Translations under genes and position numbers: made by a program | Shown: one piece after another, positions 1 through 8,254 of the stretch | Layout: each line of letters opens with the position of its first letter | Position numbering within the stretch: position 1 is the first letter of the stretch | Notes under the pieces: generated by a model | The model's input: the letters and a program-made list of their open reading frames with translations, nothing else | What the model was told of the DNA's origin: nothing | The model's database searches: none | Assembly (NCBI RefSeq): GCF_028657905.1 | Contig: NZ_CP117782.1 | Coordinates: 1,612,001-1,676,000, forward strand | From: Burkholderia sp. FERM BP-3421 | GTDB taxonomy: Bacteria > Pseudomonadota > Gammaproteobacteria > Burkholderiales > Burkholderiaceae | DNA length: 64,000 nucleotides | Reading direction: 5' to 3'

Positions 1-903
1 TTCATCAACCTCCCGATCGGCATCGTGGCGCTGTACTTCTCCCGCGCCCTGCGCGGCACCTCGCCCGCGCGCGGCCAGTCCATCGACTGGGGCGGCGTGA
101 TCCTGTCGAGCGTGGGCATCTCGGCTGCGCTGCTGCCCCTGCTGATGATTTCGGCGTGGGGCTGGGACTTCAGGAGCTACGCGCTGCTGCTGGCCGGTCT
201 CGGCACGCTGTATGGGTTCACGCTGCACGAATCCCGCTATGCGCGCCTCGGCCGCACCCCGCTGATCGACATGGCGCTCCTGCAGGACGCGTCGTTCGTC
301 AAGGGTTCCCTGCTGGTCATGTGCATCTACGCGACCGCCGGCTCGTTCACGCTGGCATTCTCGATCCTGCTCCAGTCGGGGTTGAAGCTGAGCCCGTTCC
401 AGGCGGGCATGGTCTACGTGGCGACGAGCGTCGGCTTCTCGGTCTCGTCGCTGCTGATGCCGAAGCTGATCCATCGCCACGGCCCGCGCTGCGTGTTCGT
501 CGGCGCGGCCGCCTATGCCGCGAGCTTCGCGGCCCTGATCCTGGCGGTGCGGTATCTTCCCATCCAGCAGTCGCCCTGGCGTCTGCTGCCGGTGCTGTTC
601 ATGCTGGGCCTCACGCAAGGCATGGTCATGACCCCGATGCTCAACATCGTCCTCGCCAACGTGCGGGACAGCTTCGCGGGCATGGCGGCCGGCGTGCTCT
701 CCACCCTGCAACAGGTGGGCGCAGCCTTCGGCGTCACCGCGGTCAGCACGATCATGCAATTGACACTGGAAAAATTGGCGGATCTGCCCATGTTCGCGCA
801 GCTGCAAAGCGCGTTTGTCTACAGCATGCTGTTCAACGTGGGCGCGGCCGCCGTCGCGAGCCGCCTGCTGCTCAGGATGGCGGCCCCCGCGCAGCAGGCC
901 TGA
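1..903 (+). CDS. MFS exporter, DHA2 (EmrB/QacA) type, 5' end outside window
   Basis: The reading frame is open from base 1 and ends at a TGA at 901-903, giving 300 residues of a longer protein. It begins with FINLPIG, the conserved loop of 14-helix DHA2-type major facilitator drug exporters, so roughly the N-terminal half is missing. Several hydrophobic helices follow, ending with the usual short polar tail. These proton-driven inner-membrane pumps expel small molecules. Next to a TetR regulator and a metallophore-like cluster, it is the likely exporter of the cluster product (inference). The only in-frame start inside the window is a GTG at 25, which lies within the conserved part and is not the true start. 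Confidence 0.85.
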   Translation, partial: FINLPIGIVALYFSRALRGTSPARGQSIDWGGVILSSVGISAALLPLLMISAWGWDFRSYALLLAGLGTLYGFTLHESRYARLGRTPLIDMALLQDASFVKGSLLVMCIYATAGSFTLAFSILLQSGLKLSPFQAGMVYVATSVGFSVSSLLMPKLIHRHGPRCVFVGAAAYAASFAALILAVRYLPIQQSPWRLLPVLFMLGLTQGMVMTPMLNIVLANVRDSFAGMAAGVLSTLQQVGAAFGVTAVSTIMQLTLEKLADLPMFAQLQSAFVYSMLFNVGAAAVASRLLLRMAAPAQQA

Positions 904-974
904 ACACCCCGTCCGGCGCCGCCCGGCCGTACCGTAACGCACAGTAACAATTCGCTTTTTGCGCCGCATCCCAC

Positions 975-995
975 ATTCGACCGATGGTCGGTCAA
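975..995. promoter_or_regulatory. TetR-type operator upstream of the tetR gene
   Basis: An imperfect palindrome (TTCGACCG-ATGG-TCGGTCAA core) lies 76 bases before the TetR start. All 21 bases are the exact reverse complement of 6090-6110, in front of the TonB receptor operon, and they resemble 6315-6333 before the biosynthetic operon. Three copies at the cluster's promoters and none noticed elsewhere point to the operator of the adjacent TetR protein, including autoregulation (inference). Confidence 0.75.
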
Positions 996-1070
996 ATATG
1001 AAACCATTGGTGGCACTATCGTCATGGCCTAGACTCCTGACTTTCGCACACCCGCTTTCTTAACAGCACG

Positions 1071-1730
1071 ATGAGACACAAAACCAGCCAGCGCGGGCAG
1101 GAAACGCCCAAGCCCCCCCGCACCAAGCCGGCCGAAGTACGGTTGGACGAATTGATGGCGGCCGCCGAAAAGCTGTTCCTGGAGAAAGGCGTCGAAGCCA
1201 CGACGATCAACGAGATCGTCGAACTGGCCGAAGTGGCCAAGGGCACCTTCTACCACTACTTCGCCTCGAAGAACGAACTGCTGGAGGCGATGGGCCGGCG
1301 CTATACCGCGCAATACCTGAGCCGCCTGGAGCACACCGTCGACGCCTGCGCCCCGGACGACTGGTTAGGTCGGCTATGCACCTGGATCCGCACCAGCATC
1401 GAGGCCTACATCGAGACCTATCGCACCCACGATATCGTCTACACCAACCATCATCACCACGACCGCAGCAATCCGGAGAAGAACGCGATCCTCGACCAGC
1501 TGCAAGGCATTCTCGACGGCGGCGCGCGGGCCGGCGTGTGGCAGCTGGCGCAGCCCCGCATCACCGCGCTCCTGATCTACACGGGCGTGCACGGCGTCAC
1601 CGACGACGCGATCGCCGCGCGAGACACCGACAGCGCCGCGTTCGCGCGCGATGTCACCGCCGTGTGCCTGCGCATGGTCGGCGTCAGCGAGGAAGCCCCG
1701 GCCGCCAAGCCGCGCCGCCGTTCGCGCTGA
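1071..1730 (+). CDS. TetR/AcrR-family transcriptional regulator
   Basis: This 219-residue protein has the standard TetR layout. The N-terminal helix-turn-helix spans about residues 25-72 (AAAEKLFLEKGVEATTINEI, then VAKGTFYHYFASKNELL), followed by a variable all-helical ligand domain and a basic Arg-rich tail. The ligand domain contains a run of four histidines followed by Asp (TNHHHHD, about residues 124-130), unusual for the family and possibly metal- or ligand-binding (inference). It lies between the exporter and the ABC transporter genes, whose 3' end it faces. Matching palindromes at 975-995, 6090-6110 and 6315-6333 suggest that it controls itself and both divergent operons, probably as a repressor released by a pathway product or metal complex. 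Confidence 0.9.
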   Translation: MRHKTSQRGQETPKPPRTKPAEVRLDELMAAAEKLFLEKGVEATTINEIVELAEVAKGTFYHYFASKNELLEAMGRRYTAQYLSRLEHTVDACAPDDWLGRLCTWIRTSIEAYIETYRTHDIVYTNHHHHDRSNPEKNAILDQLQGILDGGARAGVWQLAQPRITALLIYTGVHGVTDDAIAARDTDSAAFARDVTAVCLRMVGVSEEAPAAKPRRRSR

Positions 1731-1747
1731 CCGCATCGCCGCGCGCC

Positions 1748-2560
1748 TCACGCGGCGGGCCGGACCGCGGCCTGCGCGAGTGTCGACGCCACGCCCGCGT
1801 CGACGATCACGTGCGTCAGGCCCCGGCTGCACCGCTCGACCCGGGCGTGCACGCGATAGACGCGCGCGAGGATCTCCGGGGTCACGACCTCCGCCGGCGC
1901 ACCGAACGCGACGATGCGGCCTTCGTGCAGGATCGCCGCATGGTCGGCGAAGCGCAGCGCATGGTTGAGGTCGTGAATCGCCATCAGCAGGCATAAGCCG
2001 TGCTCGTGCGCGAGCCGGCGCAGCAGCGCCAGCAGCTCGAATTGCCGATGCAGGTCGAGCGCGCTGGTCGGCTCGTCGAGCAGCACGATGCGCGGCTCGC
2101 GCGCGAGCGCCTGCGCAATCGACACCAGCTGCCGCTGCCCGCCGCTCAGCGCACGCAGCTCGCGGCCGGCCAGCGCATCGATCTGCAACAGGCGCAGCCA
2201 GGCCGAGACCGCGTCGAGTTCCCGCCGCGCGACGCGCCACGCCCCCTGCTGCTTCGCGCCGAGCAGCACGGCCTCGAGCACCGTCAGGCTCGCGCCGCCG
2301 AAGATGTCCTGCGGCACGAAAGCCGGCCGGTTCGGGTGTTGCGCGGGCCAGCTCAGCGCCGGCCGGCCGGCCGCGAGCACCCGCCCCGGCCCGTCCAGTT
2401 CGCCCGCGATCCGGCGCAGCAGCGTCGATTTGCCCGCCGCGTTGGCCCCCAGGAGCGCGGTCACGCTGCCGGGCCGCAACGGCCCGAGGCACACGCCGCG
2501 CAGCACGTCGCGCCCGCCCAGCGCGGCGCCCACCTCGTCGAGATGCAGAAGTCCGGTCAC
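1748..2560 (-). CDS. FecE-type ABC transporter ATPase for a metallophore
   Basis: A 270-residue ATP-binding subunit of the iron-siderophore/cobalamin uptake class. It shows a Walker A (GANAAGKST), the signature LSGGQRQ, Walker B with D-loop (IVLLDEPTSALD) and the switch histidine (AIHDLNHAL). The best start is a GTG at 2560 that overlaps the permease stop as GTGA. No ATG lies near the conserved N-terminus, and the frame stays open upstream only as an antisense shadow of the permease. It is the last gene of the leftward operon receptor-permease-ATPase. The matching periplasmic binding protein is encoded separately at 14768-15940. It would power inner-membrane import of the metal-loaded product. 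Confidence 0.9.
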   Translation of the reverse strand: MTGLLHLDEVGAALGGRDVLRGVCLGPLRPGSVTALLGANAAGKSTLLRRIAGELDGPGRVLAAGRPALSWPAQHPNRPAFVPQDIFGGASLTVLEAVLLGAKQQGAWRVARRELDAVSAWLRLLQIDALAGRELRALSGGQRQLVSIAQALAREPRIVLLDEPTSALDLHRQFELLALLRRLAHEHGLCLLMAIHDLNHALRFADHAAILHEGRIVAFGAPAEVVTPEILARVYRVHARVERCSRGLTHVIVDAGVASTLAQAAVRPAA

Positions 2561-3681
2561 GCGCGCCCCTTCCGCAGAATCAGCACGAAGAACAGCGGCA
2601 CTCCGACCAGCGCGGTGACGATGCCGATCGGCACGGCCTGCCCCGGCACCGCGACCTTGCTCGCCACCGAGGCGGCCGACAGCAGCACCGCGCCGCACAG
2701 CGCGGCGGCGGGCAGCAGGAAACGCTGGTCCTCGCCCACCAGCATGCGCGCGATATGCGGCCCGACCAGCCCGATGAAGCCGATCGTGCCGACAAAGGCG
2801 ACGCACACCGACGCCAGCAGCCCGCTCAGCACGATGGTCTGCAAGCGCAGGCGCGCGACCGGAATCCCCAATGCGCTCGCGCGCGCCTCGCCGAGCCGCA
2901 GCGCGGTCAAGGCCCACGCCCGGCGCACGAACACGATGCAGGCCAGCAGCAGCGCGCCGGCCATGATCGCGAGCCTGGGGCCGTCGGCGCGGGCCAGGCT
3001 CCCCATGGTCCAGAACACCACGGCCGCCAGCGCCTGATCGGGCGCGACGTACTGCAACGCCTGCAACAGCGCGGTGAAGGTGAACACGAGCGTCGTGCCC
3101 AGCAGCACGATCAGTTCGCTGCTCATGCCGCGCCGCCGGCTCAGGCGGTCGATCAGCAGCACCGATCCCATCGCGACCAGGAACGCGTTGACGGGCACCG
3201 CGTACGCGACCAGCGCGGCCGGCAGCACGCTCACCCCGAGCACGAGCCCCAGCGCCGCGCCGAAGCCGGCCGCCGCCGACACGCCCAGCGTGAAAGGGCT
3301 CGCGAGCGGATTGTTCAGCACGGTCTGCATCTGCACGCCGGCCACCGACAGGCAGGCGCCCACCAGCCACGCGGTCAGCGCCACCGGCAGACGCAGGTCG
3401 CGCACGATCACGCGCAGCGCGACGGGCGCATGCGGATTCCACAGCGCATCGAGCACCTCGGCCGGCCGGTACGGCGCATACCCGACCGACAGATCCGTGA
3501 GCCCGCAGAGCAACGCGAGCAGCGCGAGCGCGACCAGCCAGGCGCCGCGTCGCCGCACCGATGCGCCGTACAGCGCGCGCGCCGCCTCCGTCACCGCCGA
3601 CGCGCCCGCGGCCGGCCCCGCGTCGCGCCCTGCGTCGTCCGCATACGGCCGCCACGCCTGCGCTTCCGTGATTCGCTTCAT
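2557..3681 (-). CDS. FecCD-family ABC transporter permease
   Basis: This 374-residue polytopic membrane protein belongs to the BtuC/FecCD/FhuB family. After a polar N-terminus of about 45 residues come some ten hydrophobic helices. The family-typical stretches GVQMQTVLNNPLASPFTLG and IGFIGLVGPHIARMLVGEDQR are present; the second is the cytoplasmic region contacting the ATPase. A single FecCD domain implies a homodimer, as in BtuC. The ATG is one base after the receptor's stop (TGA-C-ATG), and its own stop overlaps the ATPase start, so the three genes are translationally coupled. The family imports ferric siderophores, haem or cobalamin; the TonB receptor and Fur boxes favour a ferric metallophore. 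Confidence 0.92.
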   Translation of the reverse strand: MKRITEAQAWRPYADDAGRDAGPAAGASAVTEAARALYGASVRRRGAWLVALALLALLCGLTDLSVGYAPYRPAEVLDALWNPHAPVALRVIVRDLRLPVALTAWLVGACLSVAGVQMQTVLNNPLASPFTLGVSAAAGFGAALGLVLGVSVLPAALVAYAVPVNAFLVAMGSVLLIDRLSRRRGMSSELIVLLGTTLVFTFTALLQALQYVAPDQALAAVVFWTMGSLARADGPRLAIMAGALLLACIVFVRRAWALTALRLGEARASALGIPVARLRLQTIVLSGLLASVCVAFVGTIGFIGLVGPHIARMLVGEDQRFLLPAAALCGAVLLSAASVASKVAVPGQAVPIGIVTALVGVPLFFVLILRKGRA

Positions 3682-3682
3682 G

Positions 3683-5917
3683 TCACCACCGATAGGTAAA
3701 GGTCACCGTCGCCACCCGGTCCTGGCCGATGAAGCAGTACATCGCCGACGTGCAGCTCGCGACATAGGTCCGGTTGGTCAGGTTGCTGATGTTGAGCGCC
3801 AGGGTCGCGTCCTGCGTCGGCCCCAGGAGCTGCCCGACGTCGTAGCTCGCGGCAAGATCGAACAAGGTGACCGACGGCACGCGGAAGGTATTGCCCGGAT
3901 CCCCCCAGGTCGCGCCGAGGTAGCGCACGCCGCCGCCGAGCCGCAGCCCCGCCAGCACGCCGCGCAGCCGGTAGTCGAGCCACGCGCTCGCGCTGTGACG
4001 CGGCGTTTGCGCCGGCCGCTTGCCGGCGTAGAGCGGATCGGCAGCGACCCGGCTGCTCAGGTAGGTGTAGCTCGCGATCAGGTTCAGGCGCGGCAGCAGT
4101 TCCATCGTCGCCGACAGATCGAAGCCGCGCGTGCGGATCTCGCCGGTCTGGTTGTTGAAGCCGAGGTGGTCGACATCCGCGGTCTTGACGTTGGTCTGCT
4201 GGAGATCGAAGAGCGCGGCGGTCAGCAGCACGTGCGAGCCGGCGGGATGGAACTTGACGCCGAGTTCGGCCTGCCGCGCCTCGACGGGCACGAACGCGTC
4301 GCCCTTGTAGTCGCTGCCGACGAGCGGATCGAACGAGGTCGCGTAGCTCCCATAGGCCATCAGCCCGGCGTCGAACTGATAGCTGAGCCCCGCGCGCCCG
4401 CTCCATTTCCCGTCGCGCTGGCGCGTCTCGCGCACCGCCGGCGAATAGCTCTGGGTGGCGTCGTCGCTCCTCGACCAGTCGTGCCGCGCGCTCAGCGTCA
4501 GCAGCCAGCGCCGGTACGCGATCTGATCCTGCGCATAGAGGCCGACGCGCGTGAAGGTCTGGTGGGACTTCCACGGCGCGGCGCGGCTCGCGCTGAAATC
4601 CGGCACGATCACGGGCTGGTAGTTCGCGCCGTACGGATCGAACGGCACTGGCCCGACGCTGTAGACCGCGCTGTCCAGCACGCCCGTGGTGTAGTCGAGG
4701 CCGGCCAGCAACGCATGCCGCGTCGGGCCCAGCCCCAGCTCGCCCGTCACGTGATGGTCCATCGTGAAGCTGCTGGACTTCGCGGGCGTCAGCTCGTCGT
4801 AGCCCTTGAGCCAGGGCTGTCCGTTCACCAGCTGGTAGCCATAGACCACGCCGCGCTGAAGGTCGGACGACACATACATGTAGCGGGCGCTGCCGGTGAA
4901 ACGCCAGCCCTGGCCGAAGTCGTGCTCGAAGATCGACGTCAGCGCATCCTGCGTGCGCGTCGACTGCCGGAAGTTCGGATCGGTGTAGTTGCGCGAGCGG
5001 TTCAGTTGCGGATACGGGCTGCCGTTCAGCCCCAGCATCGCCGCCGGCAGGCTGTTGTAGTCGGGTATCGACGGCTCGCGCGAATGCACGGCCAGCCAGG
5101 TCCACGATGTATTCGGGCTGATCCGCCAGGTCAGGGCGGGCGCGAGATACAGGCGTCGGTGGCGCATGCCCTCGACCTGCTCATGGCTGTCCAGCCCGCT
5201 CGCCGTGAACCGGTACAGCACCGTCCGCGCCGCGTTCAGCGGCCCCGTGGCGTCGAATCCGAGATGCGCGCGATCGACGTCTCCGTATTGCACCGACACC
5301 TCGCGCTCCGCGGTATCGCGCGGCCGCCGGCTGACCTGATTGACGATCCCGCCGCCCGTCCCCTGCCCATACATCGCGGACGAGGGGCCGCGCAGCACTT
5401 CGATCCGTTCGAGCGCATAGGCGTCGATCTGCGGCAGCCAGCTGCCCGGATTGCCGATCACGCGCAGGCCGTCGAGATAGTAGTCCGCGTCGATGCCGCG
5501 GATCCGGGTGAGGTCCAGCTGCGAGCCGAAACCGCCGAAGCGCTCGCTGTTGACGCCCGCGGTGTAGCGCAGCGCCTGGCTGGTGGTGGCCGCCTGCTGC
5601 TCGTCGATCTGTTCGCGCGTGATCACGGATACGGACTGCGGCGTCGTCATCAGCGACGCCCGGCCCCGATTGCCGACGCTCGCCTCGGCTGCGACATAGC
5701 CGCGCACCGAACCGTTGCCGTCGTCGCCCTGCTTGTCCGTCACGGCGATCGCGGGCAGCGTGTCGCCGCCGCTCTCGTCCTGCGCCCACGCGCCGGTGGC
5801 GTGCGTGCACGCCGCCAGCATCACCGAGAGCGCGAAACGCCGGCGCGCGACCGTGGGCCCAAGCCGCGACCGCCCCCCGCGCGGCCGCTGGGGCCGCGTC
5901 CGAAAACCTTGGTGCAT
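3683..5917 (-). CDS. TonB-dependent ferric-siderophore receptor (FhuA/FoxA-like)
   Basis: A 744-residue outer-membrane receptor. A basic, Arg-rich leader and hydrophobic stretch end near AWAQD, then a TonB-box-like segment (LPAIAVTDK) and the plug with the siderophore-receptor signature TPQSVSVITREQI. The rest is a beta-barrel ending in an aromatic residue (VTFTYRW). The C-terminal YVASCTSAMYCFIGQ resembles the Cys pair of hydroxamate-siderophore receptors such as FhuA and FoxA. No N-terminal STN signalling domain is seen, so it is probably not coupled to an anti-sigma factor. It is first in a leftward operon whose promoter carries a TetR-type palindrome and a Fur-like box. It should import the metal-loaded product of the neighbouring pathway (inference). 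Confidence 0.93.
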   Translation of the reverse strand: MHQGFRTRPQRPRGGRSRLGPTVARRRFALSVMLAACTHATGAWAQDESGGDTLPAIAVTDKQGDDGNGSVRGYVAAEASVGNRGRASLMTTPQSVSVITREQIDEQQAATTSQALRYTAGVNSERFGGFGSQLDLTRIRGIDADYYLDGLRVIGNPGSWLPQIDAYALERIEVLRGPSSAMYGQGTGGGIVNQVSRRPRDTAEREVSVQYGDVDRAHLGFDATGPLNAARTVLYRFTASGLDSHEQVEGMRHRRLYLAPALTWRISPNTSWTWLAVHSREPSIPDYNSLPAAMLGLNGSPYPQLNRSRNYTDPNFRQSTRTQDALTSIFEHDFGQGWRFTGSARYMYVSSDLQRGVVYGYQLVNGQPWLKGYDELTPAKSSSFTMDHHVTGELGLGPTRHALLAGLDYTTGVLDSAVYSVGPVPFDPYGANYQPVIVPDFSASRAAPWKSHQTFTRVGLYAQDQIAYRRWLLTLSARHDWSRSDDATQSYSPAVRETRQRDGKWSGRAGLSYQFDAGLMAYGSYATSFDPLVGSDYKGDAFVPVEARQAELGVKFHPAGSHVLLTAALFDLQQTNVKTADVDHLGFNNQTGEIRTRGFDLSATMELLPRLNLIASYTYLSSRVAADPLYAGKRPAQTPRHSASAWLDYRLRGVLAGLRLGGGVRYLGATWGDPGNTFRVPSVTLFDLAASYDVGQLLGPTQDATLALNISNLTNRTYVASCTSAMYCFIGQDRVATVTFTYRW

Positions 5918-6089
5918 GTGTGTCCGTCTGTCCTGTTCCGCGTCGAAGAGGCGCGGACGGAGCGCGCCTCGACGCGCCCCCGCCCTGCCCCGCAGCCGAT
6001 GAAAACGCCATCAACCGCGGGCCGGCGGAGCAGGCCGCGCGGGTCAGTCGGGTGGATGGATGAGGTGAACGATCGGTCGGATCTTTCCA

Positions 6090-6110
6090 TTGACCGACCA
6101 TCGGTCGAAT
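6090..6110. promoter_or_regulatory. TetR-type operator of the receptor operon
   Basis: The palindrome TTGACCGACC-A-TCGGTCGAA is the exact 21-base reverse complement of 975-995. It directly abuts the Fur-like box at 6110-6128. A degenerate half copy (GATCGGTCGGA) lies at 6071-6081. It lies about 170 bases upstream of the receptor start, in the shared divergent control region. Confidence 0.75.
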
Positions 6111-6128
6111 GTAATGATAACCATTTTC
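6110..6128. promoter_or_regulatory. fur box: Fur-like box of the receptor operon
   Basis: TGTAATGATAACCATTTTC matches 15 of 19 positions of the classical Fur consensus GATAATGATAATCATTATC, within an otherwise GC-rich region. It implies iron-dependent repression of the receptor/permease/ATPase operon. Confidence 0.75.
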
Positions 6129-6314
6129 ATTTCAAAGACAAGACACGCCGTGACGCGCCGCATGTGTCCCGGGCTCGGGAAACGGCCCGGCCAGCTCCCC
6201 GTGTAAGCGTCTCGTCTATCGAGAGCACAGCCCCGCGACGGCCGAAAATATTGCGTTATCCGAGAGATTTCCGTCAATCGAATCCTTACATGCAAACTTT
6301 CTAACGGATTTCTA

Positions 6315-6333
6315 TTGACCGACCGGCGGTCAA
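6315..6333. promoter_or_regulatory. TetR-type operator of the biosynthetic operon
   Basis: TTGACCGACCGGCGGTCAA is a near-perfect palindrome sharing both arms with the copies at 975-995 and 6090-6110. It lies 47 bases before the acyl carrier protein start, immediately upstream of a second Fur-like box. Confidence 0.72.
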
Positions 6334-6335
6334 CG

Positions 6336-6354
6336 CTTAATAATAATCATTCCT
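6336..6354. promoter_or_regulatory. fur box: Fur-like box of the biosynthetic operon
   Basis: CTTAATAATAATCATTCCT matches 13 of 19 positions of the Fur consensus, including the TAATCATT core. It lies 2 bases after the TetR-type palindrome and 26 bases before the acyl carrier protein start, so bound Fur would block the start of the biosynthetic operon. Confidence 0.6.
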
Positions 6355-6380
6355 ATTACATCGGATATGGAGATGATCGG

Positions 6381-6635
6381 ATGGCTTCGACGCGCATCAT
6401 CGGCCTGCTGACAGAGATCGGACTGCCCTCCGGGCTGCTCGAGTCGGCGGAATGCGACTGGCAACTCCGGGCGGATCTGGGCCTGAGTTCGGCGGAGACC
6501 CTGGATCTGCAATTGCGTCTGGAGCAAGCGGGATGCACGGGCTTCTCGCTGTGGGACAAGCACGATCACACGCTGGAAGAACTGGAACGGCTGATCGCGT
6601 CGGCCACGGCCGACAGCACCGGAGCCGCGCGATGA
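6381..6635 (+). CDS. stand-alone acyl carrier protein
   Basis: A free carrier protein of 84 residues. Its phosphopantetheine site is DLGLSSAETL: the second Ser aligns with the modified serine of the usual DSL motif, with Ser replacing the Asp before it. The ATG at 6381 is preferred to upstream in-frame starts because GGAG lies 8 bases before it and the family's first helix begins there; the upstream extension would run through the Fur box. The stop overlaps the AMP-ligase start (ATGA), so the pair is coupled. The likely role is to receive the acyl group activated by that ligase and present it to the ketosynthase (inference). Confidence 0.82.
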   Translation: MASTRIIGLLTEIGLPSGLLESAECDWQLRADLGLSSAETLDLQLRLEQAGCTGFSLWDKHDHTLEELERLIASATADSTGAAR

Positions 6636-8254
6636 GCGCAGCGTCGATGTCCCTGAATCAACGGCTCGCCGCCGCCCTGCACGCCGGCGGCGACGCCCCC
6701 GCGCTGATCAGCGGCGCCGAGACGATCTCGCACCGGCAGTTGCTGTCGCGGGTCGCCGCCGCGTCGGCGCGGCTCGACGCGCACGGCATCGGCAAGGGGG
6801 ATCGGATCGCGTTCCAGCTGCCCAATACCGCGCATGCCGTGATCCTGATGCTGGCGGCGCTGATGGCGGGCGCGGTGCCGGTGCCGATCCTGCCGGCCTA
6901 CCGCGAGCGCGAACTGCGGCACATCCTGAAAACGGCGCGGCCGCGCGCGATCGCCGTGACCGCGGGCAATCGCCGTTTCAGCCCACTTCAGGCGGTGGCC
7001 GGCCTGCTCGCCGACGAGCAGCTGGAAATGCCGCTCAAGCTGGTCCTCGGCCCGCCTCGCGACGACGCCCATCCCGACTGGCACGACCTCGAGGCATTCT
7101 GCGCACTGCCGTCCGCCCCCTCGCCCGCCGCGCTGACGCCGGCCGGCATGCAGGCCGACGACCCTGCGATGATGCTGCTGTCGAGCGGCACGACCGGCCT
7201 GCCCAAGGCCATCGCACGGCGCAACGGCGGCTACAGCTACATGATCGAGGCAGGCTGCAAGGTTTTCGGACTGAGCGAGGCGGCCGTCTACCTGGCCGTG
7301 CTGCCGGTGTCCCACGGCTTCGTGATCAACTGTCCGGGCATCCTCGGCACGCTGGCCAGCGGCGGCGCCGTCGTGCTGGCGGCCGACACGAGCGCGCCCA
7401 CCTCGCTGGAGCTGATCGCCGCGCACGGCGTGACCCACACCACGCTCGTCCCCGCCCTGCTCGCGCAGTGGCTCGAACACGCGCACGCGACCGGCGCCGC
7501 GCCCCACACCCTGCGCTACGTGCAGGTCGGCGGCTCGCGGCTGTCCACCGATCTCGCGACGCGCGCGGAGGCGCGGCTCGGCATTCACATCCAGCAGTGC
7601 TACGGGATGAGCGAAGGACTGCTCTGCTTCACCCGCTTCGACGATCCCGACACGGTGCGCTTCAACTCCCAGGGCCGCCCGCTCTCGGAATACGACGAAG
7701 TCCTGATCGTCGACGCGCAAGGCAGGCCGGTGCCGTGCGGCGAATCGGGCGAGCTGATCACGCGCGGCCCCTACACGATCCATGCGTATTTCAACGACGA
7801 GAACGCGTCGCTGCGCGCATTCACGGCGGACGGCCACTATCGCACGGGCGATCTCGCCCACGTCGACGCGGCCGGCAATGTCTACATCGACGGACGGGTC
7901 ACCGATTCCATCAATCGAGGCGGTGAGAAATTCTGCCCCGAGGAAATCGAGGACCTGTGCAAGCGCCACGCCAAACTGAAGGATGCCGCGTGCGTCGGCA
8001 TGGCGGACAGCCGCTACGGCGAGGTGCCGTGCCTGTTCGCGATCGTGCGCGACGACCTGCCGGTCTCGCTCGCGGAAATCCGTCAATACCTGGAGCGCGC
8101 GGGCATCGCCGCGTTCAAGCTGCCGGAAAAGCTGGTGCTGCTCGACGAGATCCCGCGCAAGGGCATCGGCAAGATCGATCGCGTGCTGCTGCGGGCCCAG
8201 GCCGCCGAGGACGCGCGACAGCACGCGGACGCCCGCCAGGCGAGCCCCGCATGA
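6632..8254 (+). CDS. AMP-dependent acyl/aryl ligase, EntE/DhbE-like
   Basis: This 540-residue stand-alone adenylation enzyme activates a carboxylic acid with ATP and would load it on a carrier protein. Adenylation motifs are clear: LLSSGTTGLPKAI, CYGMSEGLLCFTR, YRTGDLAH, GRVTDSINRGGEKFCPEEIE and the catalytic lysine in KGIGK (Lys514). The INRGGEK stretch and overall pattern are closest to 2,3-dihydroxybenzoate/salicylate ligases (EntE, DhbE, PchD). However, the pocket motif AHN of DhbE is SHG here (His228-Gly229), so the asparagine that binds the aryl 2-hydroxyl is missing. The substrate is therefore probably not dihydroxybenzoate or salicylate. The start overlaps the ACP stop (ATGA); a later Met (MSLNQ) is possible. 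Confidence 0.88.
   Translation: MSAASMSLNQRLAAALHAGGDAPALISGAETISHRQLLSRVAAASARLDAHGIGKGDRIAFQLPNTAHAVILMLAALMAGAVPVPILPAYRERELRHILKTARPRAIAVTAGNRRFSPLQAVAGLLADEQLEMPLKLVLGPPRDDAHPDWHDLEAFCALPSAPSPAALTPAGMQADDPAMMLLSSGTTGLPKAIARRNGGYSYMIEAGCKVFGLSEAAVYLAVLPVSHGFVINCPGILGTLASGGAVVLAADTSAPTSLELIAAHGVTHTTLVPALLAQWLEHAHATGAAPHTLRYVQVGGSRLSTDLATRAEARLGIHIQQCYGMSEGLLCFTRFDDPDTVRFNSQGRPLSEYDEVLIVDAQGRPVPCGESGELITRGPYTIHAYFNDENASLRAFTADGHYRTGDLAHVDAAGNVYIDGRVTDSINRGGEKFCPEEIEDLCKRHAKLKDAACVGMADSRYGEVPCLFAIVRDDLPVSLAEIRQYLERAGIAAFKLPEKLVLLDEIPRKGIGKIDRVLLRAQAAEDARQHADARQASPA

Noticed and set aside
3074..6304. A 1,076-codon rightward frame opposite the receptor and permease genes
   Set aside because: It is antisense to clear coding sequence and reads as low-complexity Arg/Ala/Pro-rich residues without motifs, as expected of shadows in GC-rich DNA.
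6566..8224. A 552-codon leftward frame opposite the AMP ligase
   Set aside because: No family features, and it overlaps a gene with complete adenylation motifs.
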